A stretch of 64,000 bases of DNA from Pseudomonas viridiflava (GTDB lineage Bacteria; Pseudomonadota; Gammaproteobacteria; Pseudomonadales; Pseudomonadaceae), in assembly GCF_900582195.1 (NCBI RefSeq), contig NZ_UTHA01000019.1:18775-82774 (forward strand), in the 5' to 3' direction. The notes beneath the pieces are model-generated. The model had not been told where the DNA came from, did no database searches, and was given only the letters and a program-made list of their open reading frames with translations. Position 1 is the stretch's first letter; each line of letters starts with the position of its first letter. This document shows positions 53,444-62,390 of the stretch, piece by piece. A program made the position numbers and the translations under genes.

Positions 53444-53619
53444 AAGGACCTCGATCACGCACACCGCAGGACGGATGTGCTGGGAGTCTAACAGGGCGAC
53501 GTTAAATAGCCATCACCGGCCAGCGGGCTGAATAGCGCGCCATCAGGGCCGCGCACAGGGCAAATATTTGGCTATACATGAAAGGAGCAAAATGGAAAAA
53601 AACTATAAGAAGGAGGCCC

Positions 53620-55074
53620 ATGCACACCTATCACGTGTTGATCATCGGCAGCGGTTTTGGCGGCCAGTGTGCTGCGGTCAACCTGCTCAAAGCCGGGATC
53701 GACGATTTTCGCTTGCTTGAGCGACGGGACTTCTTTGGCGGCACCTGGTGCCAGAACACCTACCCCGGCGCGGCGGTGGACGTGCCATCGCCGCTGTATT
53801 CGCTGTCGTTTGCGCCGTACCGCTGGTCGCAGATGTTCGCCGGACAGGCCGAGCTGCAGCGCTACACCGAGCATGTCATCGAGCAGTTCGGTTTGCGTGA
53901 CCGCGTGGAGCTGGAGGCTAATGTCGAGCGCGTCGAATGGGACGACGCGGAAAAACGCTGGGCCGTGTACACCGCCAGCAAGGGCACTTTTTATGCACAG
54001 TTCCTGATCAATGCCAGCGGGCCATTGAGCCAACCGGTTATCCCGCACTTTCCCGGCCAGGAGCGCTTTCAAGGCAAGACGTTTCATACAAACAACTGGG
54101 ATCACAGCTACGACTACCGCGGTAAACGCGTGGCGATTGTCGGCAGCGGTGCCAGTGCGGTACAGGTGATTCCGACGATTGCGCCGCAAGTCGATCACCT
54201 GCACGTGTTTCAGCGCACGCCGCACTGGGTACTGCCCCGTGCTGATCGACAGTTCGGGCCTGTGCAACGCTGGCTGCTCGGCCGCAAACCCGCTTACAAA
54301 CTGTTGCGCTGGTTGATCTACTGGCAATTCGAAACCCGGGTCATCGCCTTCAAATACTCGAAAGCGGCGATTCACCTGGTGCAGCAGCACGCCCTGCGTT
54401 TTCTCAAACGCCAGGTGCCGGACCCGGTGCTGCAGGAAAAACTCACCCCGGACTTCACCATCGGCTGTAAGCGGGTGCTGGTGTCCAGCACCTATTACCC
54501 GGCGCTGAACCGTTCCAACGTCGCCTTGCATACGCGCGAGCAAGGCATCGCTTCCATCGACGAAACCGGCATCAACACTCAGGACGGCCAGCATATCGAG
54601 GTTGATCTGATCGTCTGGTCGACCGGTTACGACGCCACCGACGGGGTGATTTCCTACCCGGTCAGCGGAAAAAACGCCGTGCAACTCAGAGAGGTCTGGG
54701 CGCAATACCCGCGCGCGTATCTCGGCACCAGCCTGCCGGACTTTCCCAACCTGTTTATCGTCACCGGGCCCAACACCGGTATCGGCCACACCTCGGCGCT
54801 GTTCATCATCGAGTCGCAGATGAACTACATCCTCGACTGCATCCGCACCGTGCAGGCCAAAGGCCTGCGCAGCATTGAAGTGCGCCGTGAAGCGGAACGT
54901 ACCTACACTGAGATGATTCATCGGGAAATGCAGCGCACGGTCTGGAAGTCCGGCGGCTGCCACAGTTGGTATCAAAGCAAGAGCGGTCATGTGATCGCGA
55001 TGTTTCCCGGCTTCAGTTTCAGCTATCACCGCTTGACCCGAGCGCTGAAACCGGCCGACCACATTCTGTCCTGA
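53620..55074 (+). CDS. Flavin-containing Baeyer-Villiger-type monooxygenase
   Basis: The 484-residue protein has two Rossmann sites (VLIIGSGFGGQCAAVNL for FAD, VAIVGSGASAVQVIP for NADPH) and the BVMO signature FQGKTFHTNNWD (FxGxxxHxxxW). It also has WCQNTYPGAAVDVPS near the flavin. Such enzymes insert oxygen into ketones to give esters. The next gene is an alpha/beta hydrolase 21 bases downstream, which could cleave the ester. AAGGAGG precedes the ATG. Confidence 0.92.
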   Translation: MHTYHVLIIGSGFGGQCAAVNLLKAGIDDFRLLERRDFFGGTWCQNTYPGAAVDVPSPLYSLSFAPYRWSQMFAGQAELQRYTEHVIEQFGLRDRVELEANVERVEWDDAEKRWAVYTASKGTFYAQFLINASGPLSQPVIPHFPGQERFQGKTFHTNNWDHSYDYRGKRVAIVGSGASAVQVIPTIAPQVDHLHVFQRTPHWVLPRADRQFGPVQRWLLGRKPAYKLLRWLIYWQFETRVIAFKYSKAAIHLVQQHALRFLKRQVPDPVLQEKLTPDFTIGCKRVLVSSTYYPALNRSNVALHTREQGIASIDETGINTQDGQHIEVDLIVWSTGYDATDGVISYPVSGKNAVQLREVWAQYPRAYLGTSLPDFPNLFIVTGPNTGIGHTSALFIIESQMNYILDCIRTVQAKGLRSIEVRREAERTYTEMIHREMQRTVWKSGGCHSWYQSKSGHVIAMFPGFSFSYHRLTRALKPADHILS

Positions 55075-55095
55075 ACACGTAAAAGGAAGACGTCG

Positions 55096-56022
55096 ATGCT
55101 TTTGCTGTTTGTCGCCCTCGCGGTTTTCGTGGCCTGGAGCTGGTTGAGTTATCCGGCGGTCGGCCATTGGCTGTACGACCTGAACATGGCCATCGAGGCC
55201 AAGTTGTACAAATTGCACAAGATCGAAGTGCCGATCGCCGAGATGAGCGTCTCGACCTGGCAAGGAGGGCCGTACGAGGCGGCCAGCGCGATTCTGATGC
55301 TGCATGGCTACAGCGGCGACAAGAACCTGTGGCTGCGTTTTTCCCGGTACTTCGTGCGCGAGTATCGGGTGATTATTCCGGACCTCGCCGGCCATGGCGA
55401 AACCGGCTTCAAGGCTGGCGGTGGCTACGACATTCCGCTGCAGGCGAAACGCATGATCCAGTTGCTCGATGTCTGCGGGGTGGAGAAAGTCCATGTGATC
55501 GGCAACTCGATGGGCGGCTACATCGCGGCGTGGCTGGCGGCGACTTACCCGGATCGCATAGCTTCCGTGGCGCTGATCGACCCGGCGGGCGTCACTGCCC
55601 CGGAGGTCAGCGACATGGAGCGGCATCTGGCGCGCGGGCATAACCCGTTTCTGATCAACTCGCGGGAAGAGTTTCGCCAGTTTTACGCGATGACCATGGA
55701 GTCGCCACCGTGGGTGCCGAACCTGGTGCTGGACGCCATCGCCCAGCGCTACGAACAACAACGCGATGAACTGGAAGAGATCTTCCGCGACTTTCGCGCC
55801 AGCCCGCCGATGGAGCCGAAACTGCCCGACATCAAATGCCCGGCGCTGTTGCTCTGGGGGCGCAAGGATCGGCTGATCGATGTCAGCAGCGTGCCGGTCT
55901 GGAGCAAGGGCATCGCCAATTTGCGCGTGGATGTCTGGGATCACGTCGGGCACATGCCGATGGTTGAACAACCGGGGAATACTGCAGAGCTTTATCGCGA
56001 GTTTTTGGGAAGCCAAAGATGA
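55096..56022 (+). CDS. Alpha/beta hydrolase (lipase/esterase-like), N-terminally anchored
   Basis: The 308-residue protein has an N-terminal hydrophobic helix (MLLLFVALAVFVAWSWLSY) likely to anchor it in the membrane. The hydrolase fold has ILMLHGYSGDKNLW (oxyanion), the nucleophile Ser in VIGNSMGGYIAAWLA, an Asp in LLLWGRKDRLID and the His in WDHVGHMPMVE. It follows the Baeyer-Villiger enzyme and may hydrolyse its ester product. Confidence 0.9.
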   Translation: MLLLFVALAVFVAWSWLSYPAVGHWLYDLNMAIEAKLYKLHKIEVPIAEMSVSTWQGGPYEAASAILMLHGYSGDKNLWLRFSRYFVREYRVIIPDLAGHGETGFKAGGGYDIPLQAKRMIQLLDVCGVEKVHVIGNSMGGYIAAWLAATYPDRIASVALIDPAGVTAPEVSDMERHLARGHNPFLINSREEFRQFYAMTMESPPWVPNLVLDAIAQRYEQQRDELEEIFRDFRASPPMEPKLPDIKCPALLLWGRKDRLIDVSSVPVWSKGIANLRVDVWDHVGHMPMVEQPGNTAELYREFLGSQR

Positions 56023-56039
56023 CAACGCACCCAGCTCCT

Positions 56040-56141
56040 GATCGTTCCCACGCTCTGCGTGGTAATGCCTCAAGGGACGCTCCGCGTCCAGTGACGCGGA
56101 GCGTCACGGGCTGCATTCCCACGCAGAGCGTGGGAACGATC
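56040..56141. repeat. Long inverted repeat with GTTCCCACGC/GCGTGGGAAC ends
   Basis: Outer arms GATCGTTCCCACGC...GCGTGGGAACGATC enclose an inner hairpin (GGACGCTCCGCGTC-CAGT-GACGCGGAGCGTC). It is related to the elements at 37412-37442 and 50891-51000. It sits between the hydrolase and glcD genes. Confidence 0.88.
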
Positions 56142-56160
56142 AGCAAGGGGTAAGCCTGAG

Positions 56161-57660
56161 ATGAACATCCTTTATGACGAACGCCTCGACGGCCCGTTGC
56201 CGCCGGTGAACAAGGCCGAATTCCTCAAGGGATTGCAGCACGCGCTGCCAGACCTCGACATTTTGTGGCGCGAGGACGAACTCAAACCCTACGAATGCGA
56301 CGGCCTCTCCGCCTACCGCACCACACCGATGCTGGTCGCCCTGCCCCGTCGACTCGAGCAAGTGCAAACCCTGCTCAAACTCTGTCATGAGAAAAACGTC
56401 CCGGTGGTCGCCCGTGGTGCCGGCACCGGGTTATCCGGCGGCGCCTTGCCGCTGGAACAGGGCCTGCTGCTGGTGATGGCGCGCTTCAACAATATCCTGC
56501 ACATCGACCCCGACGCGCGCACCGCGCGGGTTCAACCGGGGGTGCGCAATCTGGCGATTTCCCAGGCAGCGGCGCCGTTCGGCCTGTATTACGCGCCGGA
56601 TCCATCCTCGCAAATCGCCTGTTCGATCGGCGGCAACGTCGCCGAAAACGCCGGCGGCGTGCATTGCCTCAAGTACGGATTGACCGTGCACAACCTGCTG
56701 AAAATCGAAGTGCTGACCATCGAAGGCGAGCGCCTGACCCTCGGTTCGGACGCCCTCGATTCAGCCGGTTTCGATTTGCTCGCGTTGTTCACCGGTTCTG
56801 AAGGCCTGCTGGGGATCATCACCGAAGTCACGGTCAAACTGCTGCCCAAACCCCAGGTCGCGAAAGTCCTGCTGGCCAGTTTCGATTCAGTGGAAAAGGC
56901 TGGCCGCGCGGTCGCCGAAATCATCGCGGCGGGGATCATTCCCGGCGGCCTGGAGATGATGGACAACCTCGCCATTCGCGCCGCCGAAGACTTTATCCAC
57001 GCGGGTTACCCGGTCGACGCCGAGGCGATTCTGTTGTGCGAACTCGATGGCGTCGAAGCCGATGTTCACGACGATTGCCATCGGGTGCGCGAGGTCATGA
57101 CCGCCGCCGGCGCCACCGAAGTGCGCCAGGCCCGTGACGAAGCCGAGCGCGTGCGTTTCTGGGCCGGGCGCAAAAATGCTTTCCCGGCCATCGGCCGTTT
57201 GTCACCGGATTATTACTGCATGGACGGCACCATCCCGCGCCGCGAATTACCCGGCGTCCTGCAAGGCATCGCCCGCCTCAGTGAGGAATACGGTTTGCGC
57301 GTGGCCAACGTGTTCCATGCCGGCGACGGCAATATGCACCCGCTGATTCTGTTCGACGCCAATCAACCCGGCGAGCTGCACCGCGCCGAAGCCTTGGGCG
57401 GCAAGATCCTTGAACTCTGTGTGCAGGTCGGCGGCAGCATCACCGGCGAACACGGGGTCGGCCGCGAGAAAATCAACCAGATGTGCGCGCAGTTCAACAG
57501 CGATGAACTGAGCCTGTTCCACGCAGTTAAAGCCGCGTTCGACCCACAAGGCCTGCTCAATCCCGGCAAGAACATTCCGACCCTGCACCGCTGCGCCGAA
57601 TTCGGCGCGATGCACATTCACGCAGGGCAATTGCCATTCCCCGAACTGGAGCGCTTCTGA
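56161..57660 (+). CDS. glcD: Glycolate oxidase FAD-linked subunit
   Basis: GlcD carries the FAD and active site of the membrane-associated glycolate oxidase, which makes glyoxylate. The 499-residue protein has the FAD-binding pattern PVVARGAGTGLSGGALPLEQGLLLVMARFNNIL, DPSSQIACSIGGNVAENAGGVHCLKYGLT and the C-terminal GSITGEHGVGREK, GLLNPGKNI. It overlaps glcE by one base (TGATG). No glcC regulator or glcB is in the window. Confidence 0.96.
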   Translation: MNILYDERLDGPLPPVNKAEFLKGLQHALPDLDILWREDELKPYECDGLSAYRTTPMLVALPRRLEQVQTLLKLCHEKNVPVVARGAGTGLSGGALPLEQGLLLVMARFNNILHIDPDARTARVQPGVRNLAISQAAAPFGLYYAPDPSSQIACSIGGNVAENAGGVHCLKYGLTVHNLLKIEVLTIEGERLTLGSDALDSAGFDLLALFTGSEGLLGIITEVTVKLLPKPQVAKVLLASFDSVEKAGRAVAEIIAAGIIPGGLEMMDNLAIRAAEDFIHAGYPVDAEAILLCELDGVEADVHDDCHRVREVMTAAGATEVRQARDEAERVRFWAGRKNAFPAIGRLSPDYYCMDGTIPRRELPGVLQGIARLSEEYGLRVANVFHAGDGNMHPLILFDANQPGELHRAEALGGKILELCVQVGGSITGEHGVGREKINQMCAQFNSDELSLFHAVKAAFDPQGLLNPGKNIPTLHRCAEFGAMHIHAGQLPFPELERF

Positions 57661-58709
57661 TGGCCGATGTCGACGCCGCCAGCGCCCTGCTTGATCAGGT
57701 CAACGAGGCCCGGGCCAACGCCACGCCGCTGAAAATTCAGGGTGGCAACAGCAAAGCGTTCCTCGGCCGCGAGGTCGCCGGCGAAGTACTCGACACTCGC
57801 GCCCACTGCGGCATCGTCCGTTATGAGCCGACCGAACTGGTGGTCACGGTGCGCGCCGGCACGCCGTTGTCCGAGCTGCTGGCGGCGCTGGATGCCGCCG
57901 GACAAATGCTGCCGTGCGAACCGCCGGCATTCGGTGAAGGCTCGACGGTTGGCGGCATGATCGCCACGGGTTTGTCCGGACCTCGGCGGCCCTGGTCCGG
58001 CTCGGTGCGCGACTTCGTCCTGGGTACGCGGGTGATCACCGGCCTCGGTCAGCATCTGCGCTTCGGCGGCGAAGTGATGAAAAACGTCGCCGGTTATGAC
58101 CTGTCGCGGCTGATGGCCGGTAGTTATGGCTGCCTCGGCGTGCTCACCGAAGTATCGCTGAAAGTCCTGCCGAAACCGCGCCAGTGCCTGAGCATTCGCC
58201 TCGATATGGACTGCGCGCGGGCGCTAGCCAAGCTTGCCGAGTGGGGCCAGCAGCCGCTGCCGATCAGTGCCGCCTGCCACGATGGCCAGAGTCTGTATCT
58301 GCGGCTTGAGGGCGGCGAAGGCTCAGTGACGGCGGCGCATCAACGACTCGGGGGTGAGCCGCTGGATTCAGGGTTCTGGCGGGATCTGAATGAGCAGCGG
58401 CTAGGTTTTTTCAACGAAGGTCTGCCGCTGTGGCGCCTGTCTTTGCCGAACAATCTCGGGCCACTGGATCTGCCCGGCGAGCAACTGATCGACTGGGCCG
58501 GTGCACAACGCTGGCTGAAATCCGACGCGGCGCACATTCAGATCCTCGCTCAGGAACTCGGCGGCCATGCCACCTGTTTCACCCACGGCGCCAGTTCTTC
58601 ACCGTTCCAGCCGCTGGCCTGGACACTGCTGCGTTATCACCGGCAACTCAAGGCGCAACTCGACCCGCAAGGGCTGTTCAACCCCGGGCGCATGTACGCG
58701 GAGTTCTAG
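57660..58709 (+). CDS. glcE: Glycolate oxidase FAD-binding subunit
   Basis: The 349-residue GlcE has a FAD_binding_4 region ([100 protein letters not shown]) and the closing LFNPGRMY. It is needed for the GlcDEF complex. It is translationally coupled to glcD and lies 2 bases before glcF. Confidence 0.95.
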   Translation: MADVDAASALLDQVNEARANATPLKIQGGNSKAFLGREVAGEVLDTRAHCGIVRYEPTELVVTVRAGTPLSELLAALDAAGQMLPCEPPAFGEGSTVGGMIATGLSGPRRPWSGSVRDFVLGTRVITGLGQHLRFGGEVMKNVAGYDLSRLMAGSYGCLGVLTEVSLKVLPKPRQCLSIRLDMDCARALAKLAEWGQQPLPISAACHDGQSLYLRLEGGEGSVTAAHQRLGGEPLDSGFWRDLNEQRLGFFNEGLPLWRLSLPNNLGPLDLPGEQLIDWAGAQRWLKSDAAHIQILAQELGGHATCFTHGASSSPFQPLAWTLLRYHRQLKAQLDPQGLFNPGRMYAEF

Positions 58710-58711
58710 CC

Positions 58712-59932
58712 ATGCAAACCACCCTCAGCGAACAATCGCGACAACTGCCCCGCGCCGCCGAGGCGGAGAAGATTCTGCGCACCTGCGTGCACTGCGGCTT
58801 TTGCAACGCGACCTGCCCGACCTATCAGTTGCTCGGCGATGAACTCGATGGCCCGCGCGGGCGCATCTACCTGATCAAGCAAGTGCTCGAAGGCGCACCG
58901 GCGACGGCGCAGACGCAATTGCATCTGGATCGTTGTCTATCGTGCCGCAACTGCGAAACCACCTGCCCGTCCGGCGTCGACTATCACAACCTGCTCGACA
59001 TTGGCCGTGCGGTGGTCGATCACGCGGTGCCGCGTCCGGCGGCGCAACGTCTGTTGCGTGAGGGCTTGCGCGCATTGGCACCGAATCCGGGGTTGTTCAA
59101 AGGCTTGCTGCGGGTGGGCGCAACGTTTCGCCCGCTGCTGCCGCGAATGCTGGAAAGTAAACTGCCGCAGCATCTGCCGCTTTCCGGTTTGCGCCCTGCC
59201 CCGCGTCATGCCCGGCGGGTGTTGTTGCTTGAAGGCTGTGTGCAACCGGGGTTGTCGCCGAACACCAATGACGCCACCGCGCGGGTGCTGGATCGTTTGG
59301 GCATCAGCGTCACCCCGGTGGCCGAGGCCGGTTGTTGCGGTGCACTCGACTATCACCTCGACGCCCAGGCCAAAGGCCTCGATCGCGCCCGGCAGAATAT
59401 CGATGCCTGGTGGCCGCACCTGCAAAACGGTGCCGAAGCGATTGTGCAAACCGCCAGCGGTTGCGGCGCATTCATCAAGGATTACGGGCATTTGCTGCAA
59501 GGTGATCCGGTGTATGCGGCCAAGGCCCGGGAAATCAGCGAGCGGACGCTGGATCTGGTGCAGATACTCGCGCAGGAACCGCTCGAACAGATCTGCGCCG
59601 CCGCTGAACGACGGATTGCCGTGCATTGCCCGTGTACCTTGCAGCACGCTTTGAAACTGGGCGGCGCGGTGGAAGCCGTGCTGACACGCCTCGGGTTCAA
59701 TCTCACCGCCGTGCCCGACGGCCATTTGTGCTGCGGCTCGGCGGGTACGTATTCGTTGACGCAACCGGTGCTGGCCCGGCAACTGCGCGACCACCGTCTC
59801 AATGCGCTGGAGAGTGGCCGCCCTGAGCTGATCGTCACTTCCAACGTCGGCTGCCAGAGCCATCTGGCCAGTGCCGGACGCACGCGGGTGATGCACTGGA
59901 TCGAACTGGTGGATCAGTCGTTGGCAGAATGA
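58712..59932 (+). CDS. glcF: Glycolate oxidase iron-sulfur subunit
   Basis: The 406-residue GlcF has two [4Fe-4S] sites, [12 protein letters not shown] and [12 protein letters not shown], followed by two CCG domains ([26 protein letters not shown]). It passes electrons from the flavin subunits to the quinone pool. The start MQTTLSEQ lies directly after the glcE stop; the ORF extension back to 58430 lies inside glcE in another frame and is rejected. Confidence 0.95.
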   Translation: MQTTLSEQSRQLPRAAEAEKILRTCVHCGFCNATCPTYQLLGDELDGPRGRIYLIKQVLEGAPATAQTQLHLDRCLSCRNCETTCPSGVDYHNLLDIGRAVVDHAVPRPAAQRLLREGLRALAPNPGLFKGLLRVGATFRPLLPRMLESKLPQHLPLSGLRPAPRHARRVLLLEGCVQPGLSPNTNDATARVLDRLGISVTPVAEAGCCGALDYHLDAQAKGLDRARQNIDAWWPHLQNGAEAIVQTASGCGAFIKDYGHLLQGDPVYAAKAREISERTLDLVQILAQEPLEQICAAAERRIAVHCPCTLQHALKLGGAVEAVLTRLGFNLTAVPDGHLCCGSAGTYSLTQPVLARQLRDHRLNALESGRPELIVTSNVGCQSHLASAGRTRVMHWIELVDQSLAE

Positions 59933-60020
59933 AGTTCGTAGGATTCTTCGTTTGCCCGCGTGCGAGAAGGCTGCGATCTTTTCTCTCATCCATTCCGTGA
60001 CCGTGGCAGGAATTTTTTTC

Positions 60021-61400
60021 ATGACCGTGCAGCCGTTCGTCAGCCCCGACTTGATCCGTCAACGCTTCTCCAAAGCGATGTCCGACATGTACCGCGAAGA
60101 AGTGCCGTTATACGGCGCGCTGATGCAACTGGTCGAGCAAACCAACCGCGAGGTGCTTGCACGTCAGCCTGACATCGCCCGGCAGCTCGACAGCACCGGT
60201 GAAATTCAGCGGCTGGATATGGAGCGCCATGGCGCCATTCGCGTCGGCACTGCGACGGAACTGGCCACCCTCGCCCGCCTGTTTGCGGTAATGGGCATGC
60301 AGCCGGTGGGTTATTACGACCTGACCCCGGCGGGCGTGCCGGTGCATTCCACGGCGTTTCGCGCGGTGCATGAGGAGGCGCTGCAAGTCAGCCCGTTTCG
60401 GGTGTTTACGTCGCTGTTGCGGCTCGAGTTGATTGAGGATGCGCAACTGCGCGCCTTTGCCGAATCGGTGTTGGCCAAGCGTTCGATCTTTACCGCTGAA
60501 GCATTACGCCTGATCGCGCAGGCTGAAACCGCGGGTGGACTGAATGAAAGCGAGTCTGAGGCATTCGTCCTACAGGCACTGGAAACCTTTCGCTGGCATC
60601 ACAGCGCTACGGTGACCGCTGCGCAATATCAGACGTTGAGCGCCCAACACCGCTTGATCGCCGACGTGGTGGCGTTCAAAGGCCCGCACATCAATCACCT
60701 GACACCGCGCACGCTGGACATCGACCGCGTCCAGAAACAGATGCCGGCCCATGACATCACCCCGAAAGCCGTGATCGAAGGGCCGCCGCGCCGGCAGTGC
60801 CCGATCCTGTTGCGCCAGACCAGTTTCAAGGCGCTGGACGAGCCGATCGCCTTCACCGATCAAAGCGAGACCCATGGCAGTCACAGCGCGCGCTTCGGCG
60901 AAATCGAACAGCGCGGCGCGGCACTCACGCCCAAAGGCCGGGCGCTGTATGACCGCTTGCTGAATGCCGCGCGCGATGAACTCGGTGACTTCCCCAACGA
61001 GGCCAACGCCGCACGCTACAACGCGCTAATGACTCAGCACTTTGGCGAATTCCCTGACAACGTCGAGGGCATGCATGAACAAGGGTTGGCGTACTTTCGC
61101 TATTTCGCTACGGAAAAAGGTTTGGCTGCTGGAGGGCTTGGGCAGTCGTCTCTGGAAGACTTGTTGCGCGATGGTTATGTGAAAGCGGAACCGTTGGTGT
61201 ACGAAGATTTCCTGCCGGTGAGTGCAGCGGGGATTTTTCAGTCGAACCTTGGCGATGCGGCGCAGGCGCATTATGGCGAGCATTCCAATCGGCAGGCCTT
61301 CGAGCAGGCGTTGGGGCGCGCAACTATTGATGAGTTGGGGTTGTATGCGGCGACGCAGCAGCGTTCGATTGATGAATGCCTGACCCAATTTGCGCGTTGA
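60021..61400 (+). CDS. hglS: 2-oxoadipate dioxygenase/decarboxylase (DUF1338)
   Basis: HglS turns 2-oxoadipate into D-2-hydroxyglutarate in the D-lysine pathway of Pseudomonas. The 459-residue protein has the metal ligands at the published positions: His70 (MERHGAIR), His226 (GPHINHL) and Glu294 (RFGEIEQRG), with Arg74 for substrate binding. The start MTVQPFVSP follows AGGAA by about 8 bases. It lies 88 bases after glcF in the same direction. The D-2-hydroxyglutarate made would need an FAD dehydrogenase, which is related to GlcD but usually a separate enzyme. Confidence 0.93.
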   Translation: MTVQPFVSPDLIRQRFSKAMSDMYREEVPLYGALMQLVEQTNREVLARQPDIARQLDSTGEIQRLDMERHGAIRVGTATELATLARLFAVMGMQPVGYYDLTPAGVPVHSTAFRAVHEEALQVSPFRVFTSLLRLELIEDAQLRAFAESVLAKRSIFTAEALRLIAQAETAGGLNESESEAFVLQALETFRWHHSATVTAAQYQTLSAQHRLIADVVAFKGPHINHLTPRTLDIDRVQKQMPAHDITPKAVIEGPPRRQCPILLRQTSFKALDEPIAFTDQSETHGSHSARFGEIEQRGAALTPKGRALYDRLLNAARDELGDFPNEANAARYNALMTQHFGEFPDNVEGMHEQGLAYFRYFATEKGLAAGGLGQSSLEDLLRDGYVKAEPLVYEDFLPVSAAGIFQSNLGDAAQAHYGEHSNRQAFEQALGRATIDELGLYAATQQRSIDECLTQFAR

Positions 61401-61451
61401 AAAATCAAAAGATCGCAGCCGCTTCAGCCGAATGAAGGCATCTGGCCATTG

Positions 61452-61573
61452 TGCGCAAGAAGTTGCGCAGTTGTTTTGCAAAAAAGCCTGATAAAACCGC
61501 TGAAAGCTACGTCGCACAAGGCCTGCAGCCAAGTGCGCAAGAAGTTGCGCAGTACTGCGCAACTTCTTGCGCA
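61452..61573. promoter_or_regulatory. Three TGCGCAA-N4-TTGCGCA dyads, probable enhancer sites for hcp
   Basis: The dyad occurs at 61452-61469, 61534-61551 and 61556-61573. The last two together form a perfect 46-base palindrome (61531-61576). Centre spacings are about 82 and 22 bases, close to whole turns of DNA. They lie 90-230 bases before a sigma-54-type promoter, where bacterial enhancer-binding proteins (VasH/Sfa-like in T6SS) bind. The rest of the 344-base gap has no gene. Confidence 0.7.
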
Positions 61574-61658
61574 CTTTTGCTTTGGATGGCCGCTCTATTT
61601 CGCGCATCGGCGCAAAAAACCGGCTGAACACCCCGGCCCGCATGGCCCGCACAATTGT

Positions 61659-61674
61659 TGGCACGCTCCTTGAT
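61659..61674 (+). promoter_or_regulatory. Sigma-54-type -24/-12 promoter of hcp
   Basis: TGGCACG-N4-TTGAT matches the sigma-54 consensus TGGCACG-N4-TTGCW except for one base in the -12 part. It lies about 70 bases before the hcp start codon. Confidence 0.68.
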
Positions 61675-61744
61675 AACAGTCAGGCACCCACCGGGCGATT
61701 TCGCCTCCCGGGCACCTTAAATTATTCCGCAAGGAGAGCACCCC

Positions 61745-62260
61745 ATGGCAACACCAGCGTACATGTCGGTTACCGGCGAAAAACAAGGCCTGATCACTGC
61801 AGGCGCTTTCACCGCTGACTCCGTAGGCAACACCTACCAGGAAGGCCACGAAGACCAGGTTATGGTTCAGGCTTTCACCCACGACGTGATCATCCCGCGT
61901 GACCCGCAATCCGGTCAGCCAACCGGTCAGCGCGTGCACAAGCCAGTTGTGATCACCAAGGTCTACGACAAGGCTTCGCCACTGCTGCAAGCAGCTCTGA
62001 CTTCCGGCGAGCGCATGAGCGAAATCGTTATCCAGTGGTACCGTACTTCTGCTCAAGGTACTCAAGAGCACTACTACACCACCAAACTGGAAGACGCGAT
62101 CATCGTCGCCATCAACAACAAAATGCACAACTGCCAGGATCCAGGCAACGCGCACTTCACCCACCTGGAAGAAGTGCAGTTCACCTACCGTAAAATCACC
62201 TGGACCCACGAAGTATCCGGTACTTCGGGTTCCGATGACTGGCGTGCTCCAGTCGTTTAA
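61745..62260 (+). CDS. hcp: T6SS tube protein Hcp
   Basis: The 171-residue protein is a typical Hcp: AYMSVTGEKQGLITAGAF, VMVQAFTHDVIIPRDPQSGQPTGQRVHKPVVITKVYDKASPLLQAALTSGERM, and the end QFTYRKITWTHEVSGTSGSDDWRAPVV. Hexameric rings stack to form the inner tube and may carry small effectors. It is the first gene of a unit with the following vgrG, from which it is separated by a hairpin. Transcription is likely sigma-54 dependent. Confidence 0.96.
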   Translation: MATPAYMSVTGEKQGLITAGAFTADSVGNTYQEGHEDQVMVQAFTHDVIIPRDPQSGQPTGQRVHKPVVITKVYDKASPLLQAALTSGERMSEIVIQWYRTSAQGTQEHYYTTKLEDAIIVAINNKMHNCQDPGNAHFTHLEEVQFTYRKITWTHEVSGTSGSDDWRAPVV

Positions 62261-62280
62261 TTACGGCTGATCGTTACAAG

Positions 62281-62312
62281 CATCGGCCAGCTCTGCTGGT
62301 CGATGTTGTTTT
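62281..62312 (+). terminator. Hairpin between hcp and vgrG, partial terminator
   Basis: An 11-base stem (CATCGGCCAGC / GCTGGTCGATG, one G-U pair) with a TCT loop is followed by TTGTTTT. It probably ends some transcripts after hcp, giving more Hcp than VgrG. Confidence 0.65.
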
Positions 62313-62390
62313 CGCCCTCCAGAATTTCGCGTAAGTTGAGCCGCTTTGCGGTCGTCGACGTACGCCGCTGTACAGCACGAGGAACAAGGG

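Noticed and set aside
53572..56073. Very long minus-strand ORF (833 codons)
   Set aside because: It lies antisense to the monooxygenase and hydrolase genes, which have clear motifs and ribosome sites. Its translation is low-complexity and matches no family; it is a high-GC shadow.
58430..58711. N-terminal extension of glcF
   Set aside because: It lies entirely within glcE in another frame; the ATG at 58712 gives a normal-length GlcF.
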